Positions 21,719 to 64,000 of a stretch of DNA of 64,000 nucleotides are shown in pieces. The stretch is from Gymnorhina tibicen (taxonomy: Eukaryota; Chordata; Aves; Passeriformes; Artamidae), in NCBI GenBank assembly GCA_013399875.1, contig VXAZ01000953.1, positions 3,471,890 through 3,535,889 of the forward strand. Reading direction: 5' to 3'. The notes under the pieces were generated by a model. That model was not told where the DNA came from and ran no database searches. It worked only from the letters and a program-made list of their open reading frames with translations. Each line of letters begins with the position of its first letter. The stretch's first letter is position 1. The position numbers and the translations under genes are program-made.

Positions 21719-24543
21719 CTTTTAATGGTGATCCAGGAGACTTGATGTTTTTTGGGGGCCACCTTGTTGGCTTTTCACAGAGCTGTGTCAAAACCGTTGC
21801 TTTTGCTTACACAGAAAAGGAAACTTGGCATGATCCAGCCTGCCCTGATGTTCCTGTGTTGGTCTTTCCTGCCTGGTGCCCAGCACTGCCTTGCTTCACT
21901 CACCATGAAATGGGCACTGCTTGTTCATGGTTCCTACCCAGGCAACCTGTGCATTTCCATGGCAGCCTCTACCTGCAGAAATGTTCCCAGATGCCTCCAG
22001 AGAAGTATGATCCTGTGCTGATGGGGTGAGAGGAGCCAAAAGAGGAGCTCTATTCCCAGTCCCTGTCTCAGCTCTGATTCTTCTACCAGGGATTTGGGGG
22101 AAAATTCTTTTATGCAGTTAGAGGAACAGGGTGAGAGTTTATACTTTCCTAGAGGGCTAGGAAAAATACATAACCCTTCCTGATGTATGCCAGCAGCTCT
22201 CCTTGCTTTTCCGATTCCTGTAATGCAGTGTTATGTGTCTGTGAAGGTAGTGGCTGTTCTCAAAGAGACTCCAGTAACATCACAAACAGCAGTTTAAGAC
22301 TATAGTATGTGTCACATTTTGTTCATCCGAGGGTGTTTTTGGTCTGTGGTGCCTGATGACTGCAAAGTCCTGTGTAGCCATCTCCTCATAGTGCTTTTTG
22401 AACATAGTGGGGTCGTGGCCTCACCCCCATTTATCAGAGGAAGACAAACACAGAGGAAGGATTTTTCTGTGGTTGCCTAGCAGGACAGTAGAGGTAAGAA
22501 TCAGCTTTAATGAGTCACAGCCTATTGCTGGAGCCGTAAGCTACAGGCTGTGTGCAAATCTAGGGAGTTAACGAGTGTTCACATCACGTCCTAGGCTGGG
22601 GGATTTTTATTCTTGTTACTGTAATCATGCCATTTTCCAAGCTGTGCTGTGCCTTGGCTTTATGTTTTGCTGTGTTTAAATCCATCCTCATTCCTTTCCT
22701 TCTGAAACTGGGCCTTACATCCCATCCTTATTTGTCCTTTCCGTATTCTCTGATGCCTTAAAGTTTTCTTGAGCCACGGTATGCCCTTAAGAGCTTGGGA
22801 ATCCTGTACACAAAAGGTCCCCATGCCTTTCTGCTTTCCAAGAGCCCTGGAAAGCCCAAGTTTTGTGCAAATACCTGCAGCTCTGGATGCAGTGGGGGTG
22901 CTTCTTTACTTCATTGCAGATTGCACCGCCAGCCAAGGAACCCTGTGGGGAAGAGGCTTCATTCTTTGGCACAGCTTGCGTGTGGTAGAGCTCTCTGCTC
23001 TGTTACAAGCTTTTCTGGAGGTGTTAGTGGAGGAATCTTATGGCTGGCAAGAATAGTTGGCCAAAGCAGGATTTCTGTTGTTGTCCCTCTGTCTTTGGGG
23101 AAGGAGGGAGCTGAAAGCAGTGGTTGCCTGTTTTATTGCTAATAGCTTTGAAAAGTGCTGTGAGCAGAAAATTACGGAGGGATCTAATTTAATTTTAAAG
23201 TGGTCTTTTGCCCAGTCTGAAAGTATGGCATGGCTTTAGTCCTGTGTTGGCTGGAGGCAGCAGTTGCCTGGGCAGAAGGCATGTGAGAGTGTTCCTGTGT
23301 GCCGCAGGAGTGCTGGGCTGTGCCAAGGTGCCTCTGTCCATAGCTGCCACCCTTCCCTCTTCCCTATTTGCATATGTTTCCCCAAACCAGTGATTAACTC
23401 CTGAACTCCCCTCCTTTCCATTTCTCTTCTCACCTAATGCAGGATGTGGATTTGGAAAGCAGGTTGATGTCTACCCTTCCTTCCCCCAGGGTTCAGGGGT
23501 ATTGACATGGTACTGTTGGGAATTGTTCTAATGTTGCCCTGCTCCTGTTCCAAAAAAACATGACCCTGTTCTGCCCTTTACAGATGTGATTTAAGCTGCT
23601 GTTCCAAATGGAAGTAGACCGTAAGAAGTGTTGGCCCATATAAGCTAGATGTGATCTCTAATCAACTCTCCCCAGTGTTATTAGTATGTGTATATATAGA
23701 GATGATTTTTAACAAAGTGGAATTCTTTGAGGCCCAAATTAGCTTCTGGAGGCAAAGGTTACAAAGAGAGGGAGGTGTTCGCGGTACCATTGGTCTTATA
23801 GTAACTAATGCCTGTGTAATGGGCACACCTCGCAGTTGAGAAAACAAAGCAGGTTCAGACATGGTGGGCTGATTCTCTGCAGCATTTCTCCTAGGAAAGT
23901 TGCCCTCACACCCACCCCTTCCCCCTGTAAATAGGCTATAATGCTGCCATTCTGAATCTGGGGTTATTTGGGCTGTGTGTCACACAGGAGGAGAGATGTG
24001 GTGTTGAAGCCGAGCCTGGCCCTTTTCCTGTGGTTGAATTTCGGTATTTGAGGCTGCTGTGCCTTCTCCAAGTCTCTGTCTCTACCAGGTGACCTAGACT
24101 CTCTTCCAGAGTTTTAGATCAATGGGCTAGACCCTGCAAAACAGATGTATTGAGTTCATTTAAAGCTCTTCAAATGCATATGTTTCACTAGATCAGAAAG
24201 AGGTGTTGACCAGGACAGGCTTGATGAGTGTGATATGTGGCCAAAGTGAGGGAATTCCTGCAGTAGGAATGATGTTTTGCTTTGCTTAGAGTGCACTTCC
24301 ATGCCTGTTTCTCGTTTCTTAGGTCGATCGTGAGAAGCCAAGCACCCTCCCTCCCCTCCCCTCTGATCAGATTCCTTTTAAGTGAAGCTCACTCAGTCTC
24401 TGAGGACCAGATCTCACCGATGACTGGGAAGCAAAGAGTACCCAGGAAAGCACTTTTACCACGGACTCCACCTCAGGAGCACCAGGAACTCATCTTCTAA
24501 ATAAAATCTGTGCCCCTTCTGTGCAGACCCGATGTCTGCTACA

Positions 24544-57008
<32,465 letters not shown>

Positions 57009-60000
57009 GGGATTTTGAGGGTGGGTTGTTGGGAGATTTTTATTTTTTTTTTTTTCAATATCGTGCTTTTGGGTTTAATTTCCCCAATGCTGACTGAAAC
57101 TGGCAGATGATGGACCAGTAATATTTGACCATCTGCACTTTATTTGGAAAGGGGAGGGGGGAGTTGGGATATCTTATCTAGAAAGAAGTATCTTAAGAGG
57201 CAACAGGGTGACTTGGCTCAGTTAGCTCAGCCTTGGAGACAGAACAGATTTTTTTCTTTCCCCCCTTTCCAGGCATCCTGTAAATCTCACGCTCTCTTTC
57301 TCTGCACGGCTGCAGCGTCAGAGTTGTTGTTGGAGCGCTGCCTTACGCTGCGCACGCCTGCGCCCTTGTGTCTCTGCTTTTGCCACCTGTGGCTGCTCCT
57401 GAGGGCTCGTTGCTCACCTCTCCCTCACAGAAACCTCCAGGCACGGGGTGCCGCAGTCCCTGCTCCCTCGGGAAGGAGGGGGATATCAAAGTGTGTGTGA
57501 GGGGTGTGTGAGGGGACTTCTATTCTTTATTCTTCTTCTCCTCCTGTCCATGTGCCTCTTCTGTCAGTGCTGGACCTGTATGGGCATAATGGGCTGGTTT
57601 CACTCTCTGTGAAGTTGCTTGTCTTGAACTGGATCAGCCCATTTGCAGCTCTTCAATTTTTTTTTTTTCCTTAATCAGTGCTTGTTAGTGAAGTTGTTCT
57701 TCATGTCACAGCTCCCTGTTATCTCTCACCTGCTTCCCTCTGTCCTGCTTGTCCGCATCTTTCTCAGGCACTCCCAAGGCTTCCTGTCTCTATCTCCTTC
57801 TCTCTGGCTTTCTGAATGTGTTTCTCCAGGCACTGCCACTTCCTTTTGCACCTGCAAAGGCTGTGTATTTGCACTGGGACAGGGTCAGTAAGTAGCTGGC
57901 TCCTCCTCAGATAAATCACAGACCCTCCCTACGTCTGACAGCCTCTTTGAGTGGAAGGGGGTGTGGGCAGGAATGTGCCCCTCCCTCTCTAGCCAGCTTC
58001 AAGCGTGTCTGGAGAAAATACAGGCAAAAACACTTCCCTCCTTCAGGAGTGGAGCCAGGGAAAGGCTGACCTCTGCCCCATTCACTTGCTCTGGTGAACT
58101 GTTGTGCTCTGGAAACACTGCAGTGAGTCCTTCCGCACCGTACGCCTTCAGCTGTAGCTAAGAAATACCAAACAATGCCTGAATATTGAAAATCTGTCTG
58201 CCTTTCTTGGCCTTGCTGTGCTGTGGGAGTTTCTGCTCAGCGCTGGGATCTACTTCTGAGAGATGCAGTTGCGTTTGTGAGGCTGCCTTTGCCCAGCAGG
58301 GCAGCTTTCACGTGTGAATTTAGTCACCTGAGTTTGGAAGGTTTGTTTTTAGCGGTGAGCCTCAATCGGTGTCTGAAGTCTGATTGCCAGCACAGAGCAT
58401 GGAGTGACTGGAGCCAGCTGCAAGGCTGGCATCGACCTGAAGGTCCCTCAAGATCCATGTGAATGTAAATGATCGATTCATTCTGCTCAGTCTTTTGCCG
58501 TGCAAATAGCCCTTATCGGGCAGGATCTGGCCTGCCCTCCATGTGGATGTCTTAACCAAGAAGGCCCTGGTTCCAGCGGAGTGTAAGTCAGTGCCTTTCA
58601 TTGCCAGCCTGCACAGTCTTCTGAGGAGGGCTGCAACAGCCCCTCCTGTCCCTTTTGGCCTTTCCCAGCCCTTCCCATGGCAGGCATGGGCTGGCTGGTG
58701 CCCACCACAAGCTGGTGGGAGGGAGCAGCCACCTTAAACAGGGATGCTGGGGACAGGGCAGGAGGGTCCATCCTCTTCCAGCTTCAGCAGCAGCGGGGAT
58801 GCTTGTCTGACAGCACCTGTGGATAAGTCCTCTTGGGATCAAGGGAGCACCCTGGTGAGTGAGGGTCCAAAGTGATGATTCCACATCCAAGTGACACCTG
58901 CAGTTTCCTGCACCTTTCATACAAGCACATGGTAGTCTCCTGGATCCTTTTTAGTCCATGTAATGTGCCAGATGTGGTTGTAAAGAAACTGGGTGGCACG
59001 GCATATGATGGCATTATGCCCTTTGCCCTTAAAGGATGGGAAGTAGGTAGTGTTTTCCCTTCTCTAAACTCAGTGTTTGGATTTTTTTTCAGATCAGGCT
59101 GTCTGGTAGTCTGCATGGGGACTCCTTTATTGACTGTGGCCTTCACAGTGTTTTACTTTGAAAAAATAGGTTGGTTTATTCCTTTAAAAAGAAAAAAAAG
59201 AAAAGGAAGGAGAACATACAGTATCTTACACTTGGCTCTCCTGAAGATGCCTGCACCTGGCTTTTATGATGTGCATAACCAGCAGGGTGGGAGAGACTGG
59301 GAGTAGCTTGGGAGACTGTGGAGCACTTAATACCTGTGTGGAGGCTACTGCCTGTGGCTGAATTGGCTCATTTCTGTGAAGCCAGAACAAGAACCACCTT
59401 GCCGGGGGCTTGGGTGTGCCGTGTATGTGAGAGCACCTTGTCACAGGCACATCTGCAAAACTTTTTTACTTTCCCAGGATTTCCTTCCCCTTTCCTTTTC
59501 CCTGCCCCACGAGGAGGGGTTGTCTGACAATATCTGCTCAGGAAACTCATGTCTTAATTTTGTTAAATCCTTTAACACATGGATAACCAGACTGAAGCAG
59601 CGTGTGCTCAGTCTAGGTCCGCTTCTTCATCTTTGTGCTGTGGTTCAACACTGCCTTTTCTGCCTGCTGCCAAAAAGGACACTGTCAACAGGGGCCAACT
59701 CCTACATTTAATGCTCTTCCCTATGTCAGCAGCATGAATGCTTTGCCTGATGAAATCTGAAGGAGAGGACTCTCTCAAACGGTCTCTTTAGAGATGCAAC
59801 CTGCTTAGAGGCAAGAACAGACTGATTCCTGAATATTCCCTGTTGTGGTATTTTTAGTGACATTTTTCAGGGTCTCTCTTGCTTCCCTTCTCCACGCAAA
59901 ATCAGGGGACCACTGTCGTACCTACCTCGCTGGGGTGCTGTGAGGCTAAACTCAACTTGCTTTCAAGTGCTTTGAGATCCACAGTTGGATCTGTGGCATC

Positions 60001-62505
60001 TGTAGGAATTCAAACTCTATGAAGAGTACTGAGCGGTGAGTGCAGACTGGTTTGTTTAACTCTGTTTATAGCCAGCTAATGAGTAAGAATGGAGTCATAG
60101 GGAACGAAGCTCTGATCCAATTCCTGCAGCCCTTACTTCTGCCGAGCTTGCCAAGAGCTGAGCATAAATACAACTTGTAGGGTTTGCCAGCCAAGTGCAG
60201 GCTGTTCCTCCGAATGCCTCTCCTATCCTGCACCATCTCCTTGCACATATTTTCCTTCCTCTCTCCTGCTCTGGATGTTTGTACCTGGTTGGGAATTGTG
60301 GGGGTTTTATTAAAATTCAAATGGTCTTTTAAGATAATCCTGTTTGTGATTAAGTGGTCAGTGTCCCCTTTGGAGATGGTCCTTGCACTGGACATCCTTC
60401 ACTGGAAGCTGAACCATTTGATAGGGTGCTGTGCTGCCCAGCTGGGAGTGGTGGTGCCCCACTCTTCTCTTCCATGTTGGCATGTTTCCTGTAACTCAAG
60501 TATGCTGCTCAGATACTTTAAAGGCTTTGGTTTTTTGCTCTCAGATTTGTTGCAGCCTAAATCCAAAGCTATGCTGAGGTCTTGCAAAACCAGATGCAGC
60601 TGAGACTTTCAAGTGTCCTAGAGCAGATGGAAATGGCTGTGGGTTTCCATGAAGGCTGGCTTTCTCTTTCATGGCTATGAAGTGAAAGATTTGGATTTCT
60701 TGCAGCTTCCAGGAATGTAGGGGCAGATACTACTCTAAACACTTTGCCAGTCCTGTAACTGGGCATGGGCAGATGTTGTCACATCTGTTAGCCTCTCATT
60801 GCCATGTGGCTTCAGCTGTGGGTGCAGACTCTGTGAGGCTGCCCTGGGTCTCAGTGTCCTTTCCCACACCTGGAAACTGGGCAGGCAGCACTCTTGGAAG
60901 TATTAAGCATTGCAGCACTCCCCTCCATGGCATATCTGCAGGTCTGGGAGGTGCTGAGGCTCTAGTTGGAAGCTTGGAGGCAGTGCACAGTAAGGCTCAA
61001 GTTTGGAGCAGATCTGAACAAATCCCAACCCTTGTGAAGCCTCCAAACCTTTTCCTTTGGGATGGGGCTCTCTGTGCCACGCCTTGGGAATCTGCTGTTG
61101 CTGAGTATGCCAGAAGCTGTAGGGAAGGAGTTTCTGGAGCTGGTCCTGCCCCACATAAGTAGGTGTGAAGGGTCTTGTTTGAGATGTGCTTGCTGCTGAA
61201 GAAACTGGAAAGATCTGTAACTTGCTAAACATGGAAACCTATTCAAGCCAATTTCATCTTGCTCACCGAAACTTGTAATTTTGCCTCTTTTCAAAGGTAA
61301 AACAAAAGTCTTGCAGTCTTCTGCAACAATGCTGTAGTCTGGTCCCCAGCTGGCTCCTCACTTGGGCTCAGTGCTGCCCAGCAGTGTGAGGGCTGCTCAC
61401 GAGGTGTGCATGCAGGTGTTTTCTCATTCAGCTTGTGTGTGTCTGTGTGCTTTTCCCCCTCTAGGCGTGCCCATTATACGTGTTTAAAGCCTCGAGCCAG
61501 ACTTGGTGGTTCAGTGTTTCAGCTGTCGTGAAGAAGGAAGTGCTCTTGGAATTGAGCTGGTTTTAGAAAACAAACAAAAAAAAGATAAAGTAAAACCCCC
61601 AAATTTCTGTTCTAAAAGAGATGGCTTTGGGCCATGACGTCTCCTACAGGAGTATGCATCCTCCTGCGTTCAGGCTGCTGCCTCCCATCGATGATGACCA
61701 AAAGTTGCCGTTTCCGACAGCTGTGAGCGGTGCGGATCGCTTTGGGATAGCCCCGAGCCGGGTCCCCGCCGTGCCAGCGGTGCAGCTGGCGTTACCCACC
61801 CGTCTGCATCCCTCCAAGAGACTGCATTTTTTATCCCTGTGGCACACGGAACCCTGTGGGCAGCAGGCAGCCGGCCCTGCCCTGGCTGTGCTCTGCCCGG
61901 GGAGGAGGGGATCCTTCCTTCCCCTCTGGCTGCTTCCCGGGCACCTCTCACCAGCGCTAACGATGCTTGGGGGTATCTCCTGCGTGCACCGTGGGGAGAT
62001 GCTGTGGCCACTACCTGAACAGGCGTAACTGTGAAGGAATCTTACACTCTTCTGTGCCTGTTTCTTTGAATTGAGCATTATTGTGTCTTGGGGAAAGGGG
62101 GTCGGAGTAAAATGCCCTTCCCCCACCCTCCTTTATCACTGTGTAATACTTTTTCTACACACACTGTGTATAGTAAGAAGGGTTTTGCCAAGGTTTTCTA
62201 ATTAATAGACACTAACAGCATTTCTTTCTTTTTTCTCTTCTTTGCACACGTGACTTTAACTGCAGTGGTACATGGTCTTTCTGTTCTTTTCTAATTGTGA
62301 ACTTAAGTAAGCAAATTCCTGGTGTCTGTGACATTAATGCACTGTGGGTTTAGCCTTGTAAATCGTTCTGTTCCAAGCTGGGTTCTCTTAAGTTATAGCT
62401 GGATGGGGTTTTGTTGTTTTTTAAACTGAAACATAAAACCGTTTTACACTTTGCATATTTTGTACAGTAAAATTCTGGAAATAAACTGAAACCAGATTTG
62501 ATTGT
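57009..62505 (+). other. VANGL1: VANGL1 3' UTR (about 5.5 kb, inferred)
   Basis: After the VANGL1 stop, the first fully convincing poly(A) signal is AATAAA at 62480-62485. It is preceded by AT-rich sequence (62140-62480) of the kind often conserved at 3' UTR ends. An ATTAAA at 60309 could give a shorter form. Mammalian VANGL1 also has a multi-kilobase 3' UTR. A GC-rich patch at 61680-62010 stands out. The open frames here are not recognisable proteins. Confidence 0.6.
62480..62485 (+). terminator. VANGL1: VANGL1 poly(A) signal AATAAA
   Basis: AATAAA in the context CTGGAAATAAACTGAAACC. Cleavage would be expected about 15-25 bases downstream, near 62500-62510, followed by the T-rich tract around 62510-62530. 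This is the best-placed signal for the VANGL1 transcript end. Confidence 0.65.
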
Positions 62506-64000
62506 CCCACTCCTTTCTCTTATCCTTTCAGACAAAAAAAGTTCTTCTGGTCTCCAGGCATTCCTGAGCTGTGGGCAGGAGGGGCCCTGCAAACATGTGG
62601 TTTAGCTTTTTTGAGGTTGTCTTTTTGTCGCCCTCATTCTAGGCCTTTCTGGTCTGCCCTGCCACGCCGCAGTAAAATGCAAACTCATTTATCACTCCTG
62701 AAGGAAGACTGGTAGGTGACTGCTTTGAACACCTGAAATATCAAATGATGGGGAGCAAATGCAGCTGGGGAAGGGAGAAGGGGGGGGGCACATGACTGGA
62801 TTGGGAACAGGTTTTTCTGCCTCCTGTGTTCTCACAGTTTGCACACAAATTATGAAGTGCAGGATTCACTACTGAGTTCCTTATTTGGCTCTGGTGGGGA
62901 GGAGGAGTGGCAAGAGGCAGAAAAGCCAGTGCTCCTTGTTTGTGTGGATGCAAGCCTGTGCTCTGCTAAAAAAAGGTGCAGGGATCTCACCTCAACAGCA
63001 TCTCTGGGTGTGGCTTTCCCCACCATCAGTTTCCATGCCAAGAGCTCAGAAAGATCAAGCAGCTGTGCCCAAGGAAATGTGGGAACAGCTTTTTTGTCTA
63101 GATGTTCTCTGGTACCCACTCTTCAGGCAAGCCCAACCCAGCAGATCTCCTTGGTGGCTTCAGCTGCTGGAAAACTCCACAGGATGCTGCTCTTCAGTGA
63201 AAAAGAGTGCAGCAGCTTGGAGATAAGCAGCACAGACAAAAATGCCTGTGGAGAGAAACAGCCATATGGGTAAATCTCTGCTTGTGGGGAGACAGATGTA
63301 TTTGGGCTAGAGAGAGCTGAACTAAGGCCTGGGAGGAAGCAGGAAGGGTGGGACAGGGGTGTGCTCTGTTCTGCCTCCTGCCCTCCCTTGATCTCTGCTT
63401 TTGATCTGTGCCCTTCATCCTGCTGGTGCTTTTGCGGTGCCCAGCCTCGCACTGTTTGCAGGTCAGCTCCCAGAGATGGCCAGGGAAAGGAAAGAGCACT
63501 GCTGCTGCCCTGCAGAGCCTGAAATGGGGGTGCAGCCATTGCTGGTCCCCTCCTGCCCCTCAGAGGAAGACCTGACTTGTTGGACTGGAGCTGTGTAGGT
63601 AAAGGCCCCGTGGGAGTCAGCTGCAGGTGTGTCATGGGAAGGTGTAAGCAGCAGGAATTTGGCAAAAATAAGACACTGGGCTTGTCAGCCTCGTTCCAGG
63701 CTCTTAGCCTTGAGAGCTGTGTCTTTACATGTGAGTTCAGCACTCTCTGTTTCATTTCTGGGATAGTGCTGATACCTAATCAACACCTGACTGCTGCCGT
63801 TTGTGGCGCTTTCTGTCCTGCTGTGGGCTGTGGAAGCTGATGGAAGGAACAGGCTTTGCTAGAGGGACTAGTTCCCTTGGCCTTCACCCAGAGCTCAGAT
63901 ATCTGAATCATAAAGGGCTGTGGTATGTAGCTCAGCAGAAATTAGAGCTGAGGGAGCTGATCTGGTTTGGCCAAGTCTTTTTACTAAAGTTGCATGGACC
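62506..64000. other. downstream flank, no recognised gene
   Basis: No exon of a known neighbour could be identified on either strand. A 210-codon open frame on the - strand (63123-63755) is rich in Ser, Leu and Pro and shows no domain. A G-run sits at about 62783-62789. Confidence 0.5.

Larger units (their letters stand above)
17050..24526 (+). other. VANGL1: VANGL1 intron 1 (5' border uncertain)
   Basis: This is the region between the CpG island and the ATG exon. It holds a (TA)14 microsatellite (19281-19308), a poly(T) run near 19208-19222 and a short CR1-type tail at 21680. A long unique stretch at about 19620-20260 could be a conserved element. No coding exon was recognised. The acceptor at the 3' end is strong (TGCCCCTTCTGTGCAG). 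Confidence 0.55.

Noticed and set aside
63123..63755. 210-codon open frame on the - strand near the window end
   Set aside because: It is Ser/Leu/Pro-rich with no domain, no signal peptide and no resemblance to a known neighbour. It is probably a chance open frame; a protein search with a cross-species match would reverse this.

Overview
This is a vertebrate nuclear locus, almost certainly from a bird. It carries two split protein-coding genes with GT-AG introns, both on the + strand. The introns hold avian-type CR1 LINE fragments and one retroviral solo LTR. A CpG island interrupted by assembly gaps separates the two genes. Nothing prokaryotic is present: no operons, CRISPR arrays or phage-like blocks. 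I found no novel gene system. The main points of interest are candidate alternative exons, structure around the promoter gap, and gene order.

Bases 1-9354 hold the 3' half of CHD1L (ALC1), a chromatin remodeller activated by poly(ADP-ribose). Eleven coding exons run from SNF2 helicase motifs V-VI, through the charged linker, to the C-terminal macro domain. They join in one frame (474 complete codons plus a stop). The last coding exon (9276-9354) is short and was recovered by splice-phase matching and resemblance to the human C-terminus. The promoter and N-terminal exons lie upstream of the window.

Bases 9355-16000 are the CHD1L 3' UTR and intergenic DNA with one CR1 relic. Bases about 16030-16870 are a CpG island with a 100-N gap and a 3-N gap. 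This is the likely promoter and non-coding first exon of the next gene.

Bases 24527-57008 hold VANGL1, a core planar cell polarity membrane protein. It is complete in seven coding exons and encodes 522 residues: a phosphorylatable N-terminus, four membrane helices in one large exon, a cytoplasmic C-terminal domain and the PDZ-binding C-terminus ETSV. Intron 4 is about 19.4 kb and collects most of the repeats: the solo LTR, a CR1 reverse-transcriptase fragment and a CR1 tail, plus an isolated CpG-rich patch. A 5.5 kb 3' UTR ends at an AATAAA at 62480. The last 1.5 kb shows no recognisable gene.

The two genes have unrelated jobs (DNA-damage chromatin remodelling and tissue polarity), so nothing suggests that they work together. 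Their head-to-tail adjacency is of interest because the human orthologues lie on opposite arms of chromosome 1. Exon boundaries were set by hand from GT/AG sites, phase continuity and remembered human protein sequence. No alignment or RNA data were available.
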